Assembly: GCA_025267735.1 (NCBI GenBank)
Contig: CM046295.1
Coordinates: 17,629,592 to 17,693,591 of the forward strand
Origin: Mactra quadrangularis
Lineage: Eukaryota; Mollusca; Bivalvia; Venerida; Mactridae
Length of the DNA stretch: 64,000 bases
Direction of reading: 5' to 3'
Shown: positions 1 through 11,312 of the stretch, piece by piece
Layout: the number at the start of each line of letters is the position of its first letter
Numbering within the stretch: position 1 is the first letter of the stretch
Position numbers and translations under genes: made by a program
Notes under the pieces: generated by a model
Databases searched by the model: none
The model's input: only the letters and a program-made list of their open reading frames with translations
What the model was told of the DNA's origin: nothing

Positions 1-113
1 TGTATGTAGTATGTAAATTAGTGGGGGTTAATGTACGCACCACAGACAGTTAAGTTATCCGTATGTAGTATGTAAATCAGCGGGGGTTAATGTATGCACC
101 TCAGACAGTTGAA
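1..113. repeat. 60-bp direct tandem repeat, two units, cut by window edge
   Basis: Two units of about 60 bp follow each other. Both contain GTATGTAGTATGTAAAT, a GGGGGTTAATGTA stretch and CAGACAGTT near the end. The array probably continues to the left of the window. A related stretch (GGGGTTAATGTA then CACC and ACAGTTA) recurs near 31216-31245. Confidence 0.75.
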
Positions 114-410
114 TAAAATTCATCAAAACCTTAATTTGTCTAGTATCTATACATCATGTCAGGTCATTTATTCCAGTGATTTTTCTTTTATTTTGTGAGT
201 AGAAATAAAATCAACTCGCAAATATTTGCAAGTACAATTTTTTGGTAAATTCAAGCCCCTGATACTTGTATAGTATACATGTATGACTGAAAATCAATCA
301 TTCTTTAAGTGAAAACTATTCAGTAACAATCCACAAAATTGCCTTGGTACATACTGGCTTATCGTATTAAAATTTCAATATAGTTTGTTTGACATCATAT
401 GTAAAATATT

Positions 411-702
411 TTATTTATTTATTTATTGGAGTTAACGTCTTGTCAACACAATTTTAGGTCATTTTACGGTGTCCAGCACACCTAACTTAGCTTTCCTGGA
501 CCATTGTCTATAACCAGTACTCACCTACCCTTCCACAAGGCCTGAAACTTCTCCATATTATCTAATTAATAGAGGAAAATCAACATTATTGTCAAATTTT
601 CATGGAAGGGTATAACCTCTCCGGGTGGGATTCGAACCCACACACCATCGGCACAAGTATCCAAATCCTGGCGTGCCACAAACTGCGCTATCGACCCGGG
701 TT
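411..702 (-). mobile_element. tRNA-headed SINE, family A
   Basis: Read on the minus strand it starts with a tRNA-like head (CCCGGGTCGATAGCGCAG, with a box-B-like GGGTTCGAATCCC). The family body follows (CCTTCCATGAAAATTTGACA, CTTGTGGAAGGGTAGG, GGTCCAGGAAAGCTA) and then a tail with a short ATAAA-type repeat. Related copies lie at 4730-5000, 20555-20843, 30146-30445 and 48259-48547. Confidence 0.85.
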
Positions 703-1147
703 CATATGAAAAATAATAACCATATAACAATTCATAGGACATATGACAATCAGTAGTACATACATTAACTCCTCTGATTTAAATCTAATTTTATCAATCA
801 AAAGTACAGTAGAACTCACAGCAGATTATAAATGTACCAATTACAAATAAATCTTTACTTCTGGCTAAAAAAGGAGAGGTTTTCTTGTTGTTTGACTCAC
901 GAAACGTTCACAATAAAAGTTGAACAATAATTAATGTGCTAATGAACTTCCCACAGTTTGTGAATTATAATTTACATAAGTACTCCACTCATGAAAACAA
1001 GCAATGCCTTCACTGTATTTATGTATGACGAGAAATGTTCATCCTCTAAAACAACCTTTAATGGCTATTTTCAGAGTAAAATGGGTAGGGAAAAAAATAT
1101 TTGCTTCTAAAGGGTAATTTTCCATAGTTAAAAAGTAGCATATAAGA

Positions 1148-1362
1148 CTTTAAAGTTAAAATGCATTTTAAAGTCTGCTTCCATACACATGTTATGACGG
1201 CTTAACAATCATTAAAATAAAAAGCAATCCCTCACAGTACCCATTTACACCTGGGTGGAGTAGAACAAATGTAGGTGATTTTCTTTCATAAGCAGTGTCC
1301 GTAGTGAGGTTCAAACCCAGAACTTCTAAATCGTAAGCCCATGTCCTACTGCTCCTGCTCCT
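1148..1362 (-). mobile_element. tRNA-headed SINE, family C, degraded
   Basis: Minus-strand copy of a second SINE family. It has a box-B-like GGTTTGAACCTC, the body motif GGTGTAAATGGGTACTGTGA and the 3' motif GGAAGCAGACTTTAAA. The same family recurs at 17438-17890, 45760-45997, 49480-49720, 58935-59150 and 62126-62375. Confidence 0.7.
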
Positions 1363-1650
1363 AAAAGACTTTTAAGTTTATATGTCTTGAATAAAATCAT
1401 TGAAACTTTCTACTACATGTACTATAGCAAAGTTTTCAAGTTGCAAGTATTTCTTTACAATGCTTCGTAATTTACAGCAGATTTTTGATGGTAAAAATAT
1501 TATTTATGGGGTCACATATGACATTTAGGGCCATTGTGAAAAAAGACTCAAATAATTTTTAAACTTCACAATATTACGTGCAAGAACTTATAAAACTACA
1601 AGAAATATGCTACTGGGGTCACAAGTAAAATCTAAGGCTCATCGTCATGC

Positions 1651-1734
1651 ATATTGAGTGTTGCCAACAAGACTGTAGTAAGTGCATTGGTTTAAAGGGC
1701 AAGTTACTACAGTCTTGTGGGCAACCCTCAATAT
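1651..1734. repeat. perfect-looking fold-back, arms about 31 bp
   Basis: The left arm begins ATATTGAGTGTTGCC and runs to CTGTAGTAA. The right arm is its near-exact reverse complement, ending CAACCCTCAATAT. The loop is only about 20 bp. It could be a very short MITE or a hairpin. No target-site duplication was confirmed. Confidence 0.7.
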
Positions 1735-2095
1735 ACTGTACAGTAAATTGGCATAAAAAGTCAAATCACAATTTACAAATGGCTAGAATTCATTAAAAAT
1801 ACAACAATAATCTGAAAGGGGTAATCAAGAGAATCTAAATCCTCAATTACACTTTAATGTCCAATTAAAAAAAAAATCAAAATTGCAATCCATATTTCAA
1901 ACTAACACTTAAAAGCTGGAATTCATGATTTTTATAAAAAAAATGTAGGGGTCATATCGTGGGCTGAATGTTACACTATTGTAACCCCATTTGAATATAA
2001 AAAGAGTTTAAATGGAGTTTCATTCAGCCATCAAAAAAAAAGAAATGCAGACACAAAAAAGCATTACAATACAATATAATAAAAAGAAAGCTATG

Positions 2096-2315
2096 AGGCC
2101 TCAACAAGTTGATCATGTGTTCTATGGATTAGGCCGCACCTTAATTTAGAGGGTTTTTACAAAAAATATTTATATTTTCTCACCCACTCATAATTTTTTT
2201 GTAAAACTGCTATATAAAGCAACTGAATTAGGATTTTTTTCCTTTTTTTCTTCACTCGCTCCCCAATTTTTTTCCAGAAAAATCCGTAGAACACATGATC
2301 AACTTGTAGTGGCCT
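2096..2315. mobile_element. MITE-like element, copy 1 of 2
   Basis: The element is bounded by AGGCC(T/A)CAACAAGTTGATCA and its inverted copy TGATCAACTTGTAGTGGCCT, giving terminal inverted repeats of about 35 bp. A second copy of nearly the same length and interior lies at 17926-18137. There is no coding capacity. The superfamily is not assigned. Confidence 0.8.
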
Positions 2316-3756
2316 GATAAATGCAAAATCATCACAACAAAAAATCAAGGAATGGCTTTAAAAGCTAAAAACATGTACATGTATTGATAAATGATGAAAA
2401 ATAATCTAAATCTCACATTTTATAGACTGTGTTTCACACAATTAAACATCTGCAATTACAGGTATATACATTTTATATGAAATAAATATTAAATAACAAA
2501 AACAGACAAACAAAATACAAATGTAATATTTCGTCATTCTTTCATTCACCAGAGTTGCAATTCGACCACTATATTTCATGTGTTTCGAGAGTAGCCACAT
2601 GAACTACAAACATATTAGTTTTGACACTGTTAGGGCAAAGCAATTTAGCAAAAAAATGAAATTTTGAATAGAGGTGCAGGCAAAACATGAAATTTTGATG
2701 CAACTTTTCTCCAGTAAATTTCGTAGTAAATGTTTTTTAGTCCATCAGGTGGTAATTTTAAATGTGAGGTGTACAATCATATAAAACACCAGAAAACATG
2801 TTAATGTTTATAAAAAATTAAAATGATATTAAACAGGCAACAAGAAATGTAATGTGTAAACCACATTAAAGCCAGATTTAGAAATGCAAAAATTACAAAG
2901 GGAAATAATCCATAATAAAGACAGGCAGAGTTGTGGTTACTTTCTAATTCTGTTCATCACATGGTATGTTATCATAGTATGAAGTTTAATAAAGATCTGA
3001 CAATAAATGGCAGAAACATAGGGAAAAGAAAAACTTTAACACAATTGTTAACAACACCAGATGCCCGTGTTTTGTTGAAAAATCTGGCTAATAACCACAA
3101 TAGAAACTATTTCATATGAAAAAGTAGCTAAACACATTTCTGGGAAGATCAGATGAAACTGCTTGACTAAAAACTGTGCATCATGTACACTGGTTCCTAA
3201 CCCTATGAAAAAGATACCCATATACCATAACACTACCGCCGTCATTGGAAATCACAAGATCAATGTATCACTGATTCTTAACAGACGATTTGATATTGAT
3301 TCGAAATTTGGAATATCCATTCAATCTAGAATTTGAATTATTTCATAAAGCTATAAACTAAATAAAGTTGACATTTTATTCTACTTCACTTCGTTGTATT
3401 AATCTTCTTTTTATCTTAATAGATCAAGAACTTTTTAATATTTCCAAGTTTTCATGTTTTCTGTTAAGTATTAAAACAAGAAAATATGGTTTGTTTAAGT
3501 GTTGTTTTATGTGAATATGTCTGAAACAATTTTTAACATTATGAATAACAATGAGGACATTATATACTATAGTACATGATATATACTGGAGTTCTAGTGG
3601 CTTCTGTTACACTCCTTGTCTGACTTGATATATCACCGTTAGTTGCCTTTCAATATATCGATACAATATTTTCTATCAATAACAGCCCTACCTAACACCC
3701 ATGTATCCCTTACAATGGCGATTACAATATATAACCAATATTTTACAAATATACAG

Positions 3757-3783
<27 letters not shown>
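3757..3783. repeat. (AT)n microsatellite
   Basis: Uninterrupted alternating A and T of about 27 bp within AT-rich non-coding DNA. Confidence 0.9.
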
Positions 3784-3787
<4 letters not shown>

Positions 3788-3906
3788 ATTTCAAAGAACA
3801 ATTAACAGTCTATCATTGAGCAAAATTACTAGAAATTGTACAACAAAAACAATGAGCATTTCCATTTATCATTAAACAACATTTCTTTGTACATAAAAAT
3901 TCCATA

Positions 3907-4632
3907 TACAGTGCCAACCAAAAGTTCTTGAAAAAAACATAATTTTTTGAAAAAAAAACAAACTGATTATGTAATTTTGATATAAATCAAAGTTTTGTTA
4001 ATTTAAAATAGATTAAAATCATCACTCAAATGTTGATAGAAGATTAAAGGCTGATTTTGGAAAAATGCTCTGATGACTTTTTGTTTTATGGGTAAGGCCT
4101 TATTGGAATTCTGTTAAGCGTAAACTCAAATTTGACAAACCTAGGTACCTATTCACAAAAAGACATAAACCTAAAATGCAAGTACTTTTTATAGCAAAAA
4201 AAAACAATGCATTATATATTTTTTTCAATGGAATAACATCCTCACAATCTGAATTTAATATAAAATGACTTGTGTTTTTATTTCACTCAATCATCATCAT
4301 CATCATCATCCGGTTTATTTTAAACAGGCCGTTGATTATTCCTTGGTAAGGGTGAGGCCTTATATATATATTATATATTGTATTAAAGATGCTGTTATGA
4401 TAAATTGCTTACGATGAATAACTTTGTTGCCTAACACAATTTTCCCTGAATTATATTGTCGTATCGAATTCCGGAACATCAGAATGATTTAAGAAAATTT
4501 CACCAACAATTTTGTTTTTTTTAATCCTACACGCATGCGGATGCTTAACAAAATACTGATATGGCATGGCCTAAATGTGCATTTGTTTTATGCTTCAAGG
4601 GATTTATTCAAGGTATTTCTGAGAGCACTGTA
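3907..4632. mobile_element. Tc1/mariner-like non-autonomous remnant
   Basis: The left end reads TACAGTGCCAACCAAAAGTT and the right end, reverse-complemented, reads TACAGTGCTCTCAGAAATAC. The outer TACAGTGC is shared in inverted orientation and TA can be taken as the target site on both sides. No transposase frame survives. Ends of the same kind bound 20041-20960, and a lone end (CACCAACCAAAAGCTCTGGG) lies at about 25588. The family label rests on the TA and CAGTG-type ends only. Confidence 0.6.
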
Positions 4633-4729
4633 TATGTTTATATAACAAATCATCAATCAGTAGTCACATACAGGTACTTAAAGGTTTAGCATAAATATTG
4701 GCTAATAAAAAAGACAAATACAGAATTTT

Positions 4730-5000
4730 TGTTTATTGTGTTTAATGCCGTGTCAACACAATTTAGGTCATTTCACAGCATCCAGCACACCTAAGCTAGC
4801 TTTCCTGGACCCTTGTCTATTACCAATACGCCCCTATCCTTCCACAAGGCCGGAAATTTCTCCATATATCTTGTAAGTGGAGGAAAATTGACATTATCAT
4901 CAAATTTTCATGGAAGGGTATAACCTCCCTGGGTGGGATTCGAACCTGGACATAAGATTCCAAATCCCAGCACACTACCAACTGTGCCACCGACCTGGAG
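4730..5000 (-). mobile_element. tRNA-headed SINE, family A
   Basis: Minus-strand copy. The body motifs CCTTCCATGAAAATTTGA and GTCCAGGAAAGCTAGC are clear. The tRNA-like head at the right end is decayed (GGTCGGTGGCACAGTTGG). Confidence 0.8.
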
Positions 5001-5592
5001 CATTATACCCCTGTTGTATGAATAGTCAAAGTGTTTAAGTTGTCAAAATTGTCAAATTATGAAGAATGAATCTAAATGACCTTTGCCACCCGAGTTATCC
5101 TGACCTTCGAGCTACAGACCTAGAAAAAGTAAATGATTTATGACAAGTAATTTGTGAAACCCTTTTTTCTTAAAATTACAAAATTACCAACCAACATACT
5201 GACAGACAAACAGTCGATAACATGATAAATCCCTTGGAGCTTATAAAAATGTCAATTCTTGTTTCATTATGTAAAGTTCAAAATATTTTTACCACTGTAG
5301 CCACACCTACAAATACCTGCATGAGATTTCCGATGAGAAAGGCAGTATAGTTTGTAAGCATATGAAGGCACAAAAATTTACAACATTATGAAACAACATC
5401 TTACATAGTTTTTACTTTCCAGTGAAAAACACAGACAAAACAGATACAGAAAAACAAAATGACTGCCAACAAAAATCTTTAACCTAAAATATTACTAAGT
5501 TAATAATCTAAATTTTATTATAAAAGTAGAATTTTTCAACACAATTAAGGTCATTTTTAGGCAGTCACCTAATCTAACCTATTCTTATCTAA

Positions 5593-5808
5593 GTAGCGGG
5601 CTTTGTCGAGCGGTTTCGACGTTGGACTGATAATCATTGAATAGCCAGCTCGGCATTGGTTCTAATCCCACCCAAAACCTACCCCGTTGTTTCCCTCAAC
5701 AAGAAACTTTATCCTTTTAGCACAGTACTGGGGGACCAGGAAGCGGACTCGAAAGAGATAAATTAAAGTTGTAAGAACTTGTTTCACAATTAAGCTAAGA
5801 TAAATTAG
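5593..5808 (+). mobile_element. tRNA-headed SINE, family B
   Basis: The head GTAGCGGGCTTTGTCGAGC with a box-B-like TTGGTTCTAATCCCACC is followed by a body with AAACTTTATCCTTTTAGCAC, AGTACTGGGGGACCAGGAAG and AAGAACTTGTTTCACAATTA. Other copies are at 28553-28756 (minus) and, truncated, at 32141-32231 and 46424-46530. Confidence 0.75.
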
Positions 5809-7292
5809 TATAAAATCTAATCTAAATCAAACATTTATATAATCATCGTAATTCTCTGACATAGTCAGAACTTTAATGCAATGACACAAAAAGAAGAAAA
5901 AATCATCATGACATAAGATATTATGCAATCAAAATATAAATTAATGATCAAGTTATGAATTAAGCAAATTTTAAGCTAATTTCAAAAAAATATTGCGTGT
6001 GAGAAAACCTATCAAAAAAGGAAGCAAAACAACAAAATAATTATTTTAATATATACAAGAAATTACAAAATGATTGCCAATAGTCTGTTCTTATATAGTG
6101 ACACAAAAACAGAACCAAGAACTTAGCCATTTTATTAATGATAAAATTATAAAAAAAGCAAGAAATATACAATATGGCCAGGGTGGGGACAAGAAAAGGG
6201 TGTGGAGACAGGAAAGTCGGCTAACAAGAGGAATTGGCCTACAGGAAGACATAGAGCAAGAGTGGGGGAAATGGGAGTGATATAGAATAAGGGCCAAGGG
6301 GGCCAAGAACATGGCAGGAAAAGAAAATGAACAGGAAGGAAAAATAAGTAAAAGAAGGGTGGTGAAAAAAAAGGGCAGACAGGGGAGAAAAGAGCAAGAT
6401 GTTGTACCCTTGTGTTTTAATTCTCTAAGCAATTTACATCCCCATCAAAATTTTCTTGAAAGTAATAAGAAATACTTTTAACTCATTCTTAGAATAAAGA
6501 AATGATGTATAATTAAACTCTATAATATGAAAATATAATTAACATCAAAGCAAGTGCAATATATATCCAATTAATTAATATTGTACAAAAAAGTTCAATA
6601 TAATTTGTATTATATTAATGTTACTTAAAATGTATAAATATATATTTAGAAAAACACTTATATTAACAAATTCATAATTAAAAAATATACTTTGAACATA
6701 AAATATATTTAAAAACCTAACAAGCAAAAGCAAATAGAGGGGCATTGAAGAGAAAAATATGTTTAAAATTAATTCTAATAAATTTGAATGCCAGATTTAA
6801 GTCTACAATTCCATATAAAAAATCTTTAATAGAAAAATAAGAAATTCTAAAACAAAAACTGTCTCATTGTAGAATTTGACTATTTTGCATTAAATGAAAA
6901 ATCCATAAATTAATAAATATTTTTCAAAAAACAATACATAAATTTGAATTACAGCCGAAATCTTTTCTGAGAGAATTTCTGAGGTCATAAACATTGTTTT
7001 GAAGTCACCGCAAAACTTGAAAGTTTATTACTGGACAGTAGGTCTTGTGAAAATAAAATCTTTTTATACATGTAGGACCAAACTAAGTCTTACAGGACCA
7101 GAGATATTTTACATGATGTGATGAATTGAAACCTATGTGGATGACCAATGAGATCAAATTTTTTCTAGATAGTCAGTCTTGAAAAAACCTGCAGATCTAG
7201 ACGGGCCTTCTAATATTTTAAAGGATTTGTCCGTCAGTCTACCATGATTTGCTTAGACTGATTTATAAAACTAAAGTAAGGAGAATTCCATC

Positions 7293-10200
7293 TTAAACGT
7301 AAGCATCCAGCAGATTGTCAACATTTTCAAGCTGGCGAGGTTTTTCAGATTGTCCTTTCAGTAAATCAAATATCGACACGTCACTTTTCTCCCTACTATT
7401 GTCCGACTTTGTATCCATTTCTTCTCCCAACATATGAAATCTCATCGTGTTCCCTTTGTCATTTTTTCCGCCATGAAAACTATAGTCAATTATAGATGGT
7501 GCTATAGCTTGACTCGGTTCAGAATGTTTTGATTTATTTATCAAATCGTTTTTGTCTAGACTCAAACCAGTGTTAGACGTTGAATTAAAGAAAGACATTA
7601 CTTCGGAGATGTTATTAACGTCATTGGATTGAAAATGTTTTGCTGGAATTTGCAACGGTTTAGTTGAATAGTCTACAGCAGTGAAAATGTCCATAACTGA
7701 CGAAGCCATTTTATTCTGAGTCGAGGGACACATTTGATTTCTATGTTCTGATGAAGAGTAAGGCGGAAAATACGGCAGATTCTGTGCAGCCATTGATGAC
7801 GTAACATGAGCATGTGAGATATTTCTAGCTGCTAAACTGTTGTTAATATTTTCATTCGAATGATTACTATGACCTTGAGGGCTTGGTCGTGGAAGTGACC
7901 ATGACCTAATTTCATTATTTTTCGTTACTGACCTTGAAATGTCTAAATGACCTTGAATTCTATCTGAGCATCCTTGACCCGGACCCTGATCAATATTTCC
8001 AGCTAAATTTATTCTAAAATGTTTATCAACGTCTCTGAATTTATCTGAATCCCCTGCGCATGAAATGTCATCATATGGGCCATGCCCATTTTCTTCGCCA
8101 ACACTTGTCGAGTGATACAATGCCCTATCGGATTTACTATGAACCATTTCAGGTGCCACATCATACCCGCCTCCAAAGGATGAATCAGTCCGGTTGTTAG
8201 ATGTGTATGAAAGACTACGAGAAAATGGCGCAAAATTGTTTGATGGTGAATTATGGTTACTGAACACATCCGAGAGACAATGAGATTTAGTAAAATTATA
8301 AGTGTTTGTTGAGCCCTGGGAACTTAATGAAATCATAGATGATGACATCGGCAACACTGATTGAATGTTTGATTGTATTGGATAGTCAGGTTTAGGTATC
8401 ATTGAGGTATGCGGAAAATAATAATTTTCAACCCTTTCCTGGTTCAAACATTTCCCTCTAGAATTTTGTTTATCGTTTAACGAATCATATTTCATATTAT
8501 TTACACTAGTTGAAGCATCAAACGTTTTCAAAACATTACGCCATGCACTTAAGGGTGATGAGATATTCGGATCAATCAATGAACTGTCCGAAATTTTTGT
8601 CGTACTTGAAAAATGTTTATCGTCATTTTCCGCCCTCATCCCTGAAAATTCTTCAGAATGAGATGTCAATCCCATTATTCTATTTTCCTGTAACTGACCA
8701 ACACTTTGGACGCTATTGCACTGATAGTCATTATTTCCGGAACTTCTTTCATCAGCATTTTGTTGACTTTTTTCGTGTGACTCATTCACCGAATTATCAG
8801 ACTGTTTACTGACGGAACTATTTTCTTCATTCAATGAACTATTTTCTTGTCCATTAGATGCATTCACAACCTTACAGCTGTTTTCCGAATTTGATTTCTT
8901 ATCCGAACTAGACGCTTTTTCGTTAGATTCAGAGTTCTGTTTTTTATTTCCGACACTGTCATTCGTTACATTTTTCTTCCGCTGGACACTCATTCCAAGC
9001 CAATGGAACGGAATATTTTGTTTTGCCGATAAATCATACTTTTCGATGAGACAGCTGTCAATTTGTTCCGTAATTTTTCGCCTTTCGATGAGATTTTTTA
9101 AATCTTTCAACTCAGGTGGTTTGTTATACAGCGGATTTTCAAAAACAGCTTTGTCAAAGTTTTCTTCATTCTGTAGACTCAGCATGTGTTTCAACATAGA
9201 AAATTTCCCACTTGGAATAATGGCTGTCGGAGACTTCGACTCATTTTCATTGTTTACTGTATCATCGCTAAAACTACGATTTCTTGGTGAGTTAGTTCTC
9301 ATCGCTGACACAGGAGTTGGCGGCCTTCGTGAATCTTGTATCAAAAATGGATTATGAAGAGACTGCCCTATACAACTGACCCGGTTTGGAAATTTCATGG
9401 AAATTTTAACCGGTTTTCGTTGTTTAACCGAGGCCACATTTTCCACTTTTTCATTATTGGCCACTTTCTTTCCATTAATAGGCTTAGATAAAATATTCTG
9501 TATTGAGGAAGGTTTAAATACAAAAGCTGAAACATTATCTGTTTCACTGTGCGAAAAACTCGTCAAGGCAGAATAATGAACATCACATGATTTTTTAGGA
9601 GAATTTCTGAGATCATCGTGTTCCTCGTTCATTTCAGCTTCCCTGCTTACATTCTCCTCACATTGAGCATCACTTTGTAAACTTTCATTATTTTCTATCG
9701 CACTACCATTTGTTTTGTTAACTGAATCCCCTTTATATTGACCTTCACCTTCATTTGATTCATCTTCATCGTCAAAACAATCATCATTTTCATCAAATAC
9801 ATCTTCATCATTAGCAACAACATCGTCATCCTTTCTCCTGTTATTTAAAGTGTCAACTACACCAGGACCCTTATCTGGCCCATTAAAACTCTTTGTCCCT
9901 TCAGTATCATCTCTTTCATACATGGTTTTCATACTCATATCATCATGTGACCCCTTAAAGCCCCTAACGCCTACAGGCCCTTTATCTTCTTCAAATGTCA
10001 TTTTCATTCTTTTATCATTTGATACACTTTCATCTTTTTCATTGGAAAATCTCTTCCTATATGTTAAACTTGTATCATATTTACCCCGTTTATCAAAAAC
10101 GTTTCCGGCGTGATTATCTACTTCATCGAAATCCTCTGTAAATTCAAATTCATCATTAAATTCATTGTCATTTTCACTTTTCTTTCCCCTACCACTAGAT

Positions 10201-11312
10201 ACGTCTTCATTAAATCCAATATTGCCACCTTTCCCAGCTTTTAATCTTTCATTTCTTTTTTTCAAATCGTTAACAATTTCAACAGGTTTTCCATAACCCT
10301 CTGAGTTTTCAATACCATCTTTTAACCCTTCTATTTCCTTGACCACCTCAGAAGCTTCCCGTTGACTCACATTTTCTAATTTCATTTCATATTCATCATC
10401 AAGCAAGTCCATCTTACAATCATCGATCTCAGTAGGATCTCTGCCTTCATCCAGAATTCCACAAGCTTTCAAATCACCGATTCTTTCATTTTTCTCCGCG
10501 TGCAACGCCTCATGTTTCTGTAATGCCTGCTTCCAACGAAACTCGCGACCACAAACTCCACAGATGTGATTCTTCTGCGCAGAATGAACAGCTAAATGTT
10601 TTTTCAGATTAACAGGCTGCGTAAACACTCGATGACACACGGTACATGGATATCCACCATCTTTGTGTACAAATTTCAGATGTTTACACAAACTCTCCTT
10701 GATTTTGAATTTGAAGTTACAAATATCACACGAGTATGGGAACGTTGATTGATGAAATATACTAAAATGCCGAGCTAGACTATCTTTTGAGCTAAGAGTC
10801 TGTCCACACCTTATACAGACTTGTTTCTTATTGTCATTATGAACTGTCTTATAATGCTCTTTGAGTAAATGTGTCCCATGAAATTGCACTTCACATATTT
10901 TACAAGAACAATTTAAATCTGTTCCAGGGATATTCTCTTCACTAACTGATTCCGTGACTTCCTGTTCCGAAGTTTTATCATTGATAGCCTGGACGCCAAG
11001 GAGATCCTTTTCTGATGAAACTGGCGTCTCTTTCGATTCATTTTTAAACTTACATCCCAGCATTTCCAAATGTTTATTGAGAATATCCTCTGTTTTAAAA
11101 TGTTTGTGACACACTTGACACGCGATGTTGTATTTTCCATCACGTTTGAGCCTACGGTAGTGTTTCCCTCTATCGTCAGAGTTCTTAAAACGCTGTAGAC
11201 AAATCTCACAGGAGAAAGGACGGTCATCTTCGTGGTAGGCAGCATGCCGTTCCAAAGCTTGTTTAGTCTTGGCAACTTTACCACATTTACCACAAACGTA
11301 GTTATCCAACAT
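7293..11312 (-). CDS. C2H2 zinc-finger protein with long acidic, Ser/Asn-rich tail
   Basis: An uninterrupted frame of 1339 codons starts ATG at 11312 and ends with TAA. About eight C2H2 or C2H2-like fingers fill residues 5-271. Clear C-x2-C-x12-H-x3-5-H fingers begin near residues 7, 137, 167, 195, 223 and 251. The ones at 35 and 65 are atypical: the second lacks a clean second His, and the third ends in Cys like a C2HC finger. Residues 380-400 and 494-524 are dense in Asp and Glu. Residues 530-1339 are rich in Ser and Asn with no recognisable domain. By family, such a protein is expected to be nuclear and to bind DNA; the target is unknown. The first in-frame Met was chosen. An AG just upstream (11318-11319) in a TAG context could be a splice acceptor, so this may be the terminal coding exon behind a 5' UTR exon. 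No closer orthologue is recognised. Confidence 0.9.
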   Translation of the reverse strand: MLDNYVCGKCGKVAKTKQALERHAAYHEDDRPFSCEICLQRFKNSDDRGKHYRRLKRDGKYNIACQVCHKHFKTEDILNKHLEMLGCKFKNESKETPVSSEKDLLGVQAINDKTSEQEVTESVSEENIPGTDLNCSCKICEVQFHGTHLLKEHYKTVHNDNKKQVCIRCGQTLSSKDSLARHFSIFHQSTFPYSCDICNFKFKIKESLCKHLKFVHKDGGYPCTVCHRVFTQPVNLKKHLAVHSAQKNHICGVCGREFRWKQALQKHEALHAEKNERIGDLKACGILDEGRDPTEIDDCKMDLLDDEYEMKLENVSQREASEVVKEIEGLKDGIENSEGYGKPVEIVNDLKKRNERLKAGKGGNIGFNEDVSSGRGKKSENDNEFNDEFEFTEDFDEVDNHAGNVFDKRGKYDTSLTYRKRFSNEKDESVSNDKRMKMTFEEDKGPVGVRGFKGSHDDMSMKTMYERDDTEGTKSFNGPDKGPGVVDTLNNRRKDDDVVANDEDVFDENDDCFDDEDESNEGEGQYKGDSVNKTNGSAIENNESLQSDAQCEENVSREAEMNEEHDDLRNSPKKSCDVHYSALTSFSHSETDNVSAFVFKPSSIQNILSKPINGKKVANNEKVENVASVKQRKPVKISMKFPNRVSCIGQSLHNPFLIQDSRRPPTPVSAMRTNSPRNRSFSDDTVNNENESKSPTAIIPSGKFSMLKHMLSLQNEENFDKAVFENPLYNKPPELKDLKNLIERRKITEQIDSCLIEKYDLSAKQNIPFHWLGMSVQRKKNVTNDSVGNKKQNSESNEKASSSDKKSNSENSCKVVNASNGQENSSLNEENSSVSKQSDNSVNESHEKSQQNADERSSGNNDYQCNSVQSVGQLQENRIMGLTSHSEEFSGMRAENDDKHFSSTTKISDSSLIDPNISSPLSAWRNVLKTFDASTSVNNMKYDSLNDKQNSRGKCLNQERVENYYFPHTSMIPKPDYPIQSNIQSVLPMSSSMISLSSQGSTNTYNFTKSHCLSDVFSNHNSPSNNFAPFSRSLSYTSNNRTDSSFGGGYDVAPEMVHSKSDRALYHSTSVGEENGHGPYDDISCAGDSDKFRDVDKHFRINLAGNIDQGPGQGCSDRIQGHLDISRSVTKNNEIRSWSLPRPSPQGHSNHSNENINNSLAARNISHAHVTSSMAAQNLPYFPPYSSSEHRNQMCPSTQNKMASSVMDIFTAVDYSTKPLQIPAKHFQSNDVNNISEVMSFFNSTSNTGLSLDKNDLINKSKHSEPSQAIAPSIIDYSFHGGKNDKGNTMRFHMLGEEMDTKSDNSREKSDVSIFDLLKGQSEKPRQLENVDNLLDAYV

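Larger units (their letters stand above)
1..7292. other. gene-free flank left of the zinc-finger gene
   Basis: No convincing coding exon was found on either strand. Open frames here are under 115 codons, and the longest (near 6091-6432) is a translation of purine-rich low-complexity DNA. The stretch holds the SINEs, fold-backs and mariner-like remnant listed separately, a TCATCA microsatellite near 4290-4310, and a very AT-rich segment at about 6430-6960. Part of 6.9-7.29 kb is presumably the 3' UTR of the zinc-finger gene. An AATAAA hexamer on the minus strand lies at 7025-7030, about 265 nt past its stop codon. Confidence 0.6.

Noticed and set aside
6091..6432. 113-codon minus-strand frame rich in Ser, Pro and Phe
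   Set aside because: It is a translation of purine-rich low-complexity DNA with no start or splice support.
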